In this document: piece by piece, positions 63,767 through 64,000 of the stretch
Layout of the letters: every line of letters starts with the position of its first letter
How positions within the stretch are numbered: position 1 is the stretch's first letter
DNA from: Pontibacter korlensis
Lineage (GTDB): Bacteria > Bacteroidota > Bacteroidia > Cytophagales > Hymenobacteraceae
Direction of reading: 5' to 3'
NCBI RefSeq assembly: GCF_000973725.1
Contig: NZ_CP009621.1
Coordinates: 744,001-808,000, forward strand
Length of the DNA: 64,000 nucleotides
Position numbers and translations under genes: made by a program
The notes under the pieces: model-generated
Database searches by the model: none
Seen by the model: only the letters and a program-made list of their open reading frames with translations
What the model was told of the DNA's origin: nothing

Positions 63767-64000
63767 TTATTGGTGCAGGATCTTCCAGCCGGCGAGCCAG
63801 TTATAACCGTACTTCATGTTCAGTTGAATAAGCAGCAGCTGCATGCGCTCCAATGTGCCGCTTACAGCCAGCCCTCCCGCAACAATCGGATTGAAACCCG
63901 CTGTGCTAACCAGTTCAGCAACGGTTTGGACGGCCGCTTCATCCTCTCCAGCGACAAAGGCGTCGGCTTGCTTGCCATCTATGACAGGTGTAGAGAAGTC
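63767..64000 (-). CDS. NADP/F420-type reductase, C-terminal part (partial)
   Basis: Only the last 77 residues are inside the window; the start lies beyond the right edge. The piece reads DFSTPVIDGKQADAFVAGED, then ELVSTAGFNPIVAGGLAVSGTLERM and YGYNWLAGWKIL, which is the C-terminal helical end of the NADPH-dependent F420 reductase / NADP oxidoreductase family (Rossmann domain missing from view). It is probably the first visible gene of the YceI-DoxX-dioxygenase cluster (49 bp to YceI). These proteins often reduce dinucleotides or flavins; specificity cannot be judged. Confidence 0.75.
   Translation of the reverse strand, partial: DFSTPVIDGKQADAFVAGEDEAAVQTVAELVSTAGFNPIVAGGLAVSGTLERMQLLLIQLNMKYGYNWLAGWKILHQ

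Noticed and set aside
1-64000. CRISPR arrays, rRNA and complete tRNA genes
   Set aside because: No regularly spaced repeats and no cloverleaf-like sequences were seen on reading both strands.

Overview
The window looks like a chromosome segment of an aerobic, environmental Bacteroidota, most likely a Cytophagales/Hymenobacteraceae relative (Pontibacter-like). This is inferred from two SusC/SusD pairs, many signal-peptide glycoside hydrolases, TonB-linked receptors, moderate GC content, sparse Shine-Dalgarno sites and the gene families present. It is not a database result. No rRNA, tRNA or CRISPR array was recognised.

Region 1 (1-18.3 kb) is a polysaccharide utilisation locus read leftward: SusC, SusD, a hairpin, a large secreted esterase/peptidase-like hydrolase, two GH29 alpha-L-fucosidases, a GH35 beta-galactosidase, a GH3 enzyme and a GH125 alpha-mannosidase cut by the window edge. 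A LacI-type regulator lies divergently, with a perfect CG-centred palindrome in front of it. The enzymes fit a fucosylated, galactose- and mannose-containing glycan such as a complex N-glycan or a decorated hemicellulose.

Region 2 (18.4-38.1 kb) is a second leftward set: LacI regulator, ROK kinase, GH92 mannosidase, a DUF1080+PA14 protein, a sorbosone-dehydrogenase-like beta-propeller fused to cytochrome c, a DUF1080 lipoprotein, a GH43 enzyme, SusC/SusD, then GMC oxidoreductase, its gluconate-dehydrogenase-type small subunit and a third DUF1080 protein. Together these suggest an oxidative, 3-keto-glycoside type of sugar breakdown alongside ordinary hydrolysis. A degenerate 13-bp motif recurs upstream of both the SusC and the ROK genes.

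Region 3 (38.2-43.6 kb) is a scarred accessory zone. It holds a possible tRNA/tmRNA 3'-end remnant with a terminator, an HxlR regulator facing an SDR gene cut short by an IS3 element, and an IS110 element nested inside that IS3 exactly at its A AAA AAG frameshift site. The noncoding 5' end of the IS110 folds like a bridge RNA, and its guide segments can be matched by eye to the insertion site and to the element ends. A frameshifted YhcG (DUF1016) nuclease gene follows.

Region 4 (43.7-57.9 kb) mixes core and accessory genes: nrdB, an acyl-ACP desaturase, two AraC regulators, a panB copy, an EmrAB-TolC type efflux operon, a GC-rich TetR-thioesterase pair, and several pseudogenes (ABM monooxygenase, TetR, GH95).

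Region 5 (57.9-64 kb) holds pdhA and a leftward redox-type cluster: F420-type reductase (partial), YceI, DoxX, LigB/DODA dioxygenase, carboxylesterase, a second panB and an SDR.
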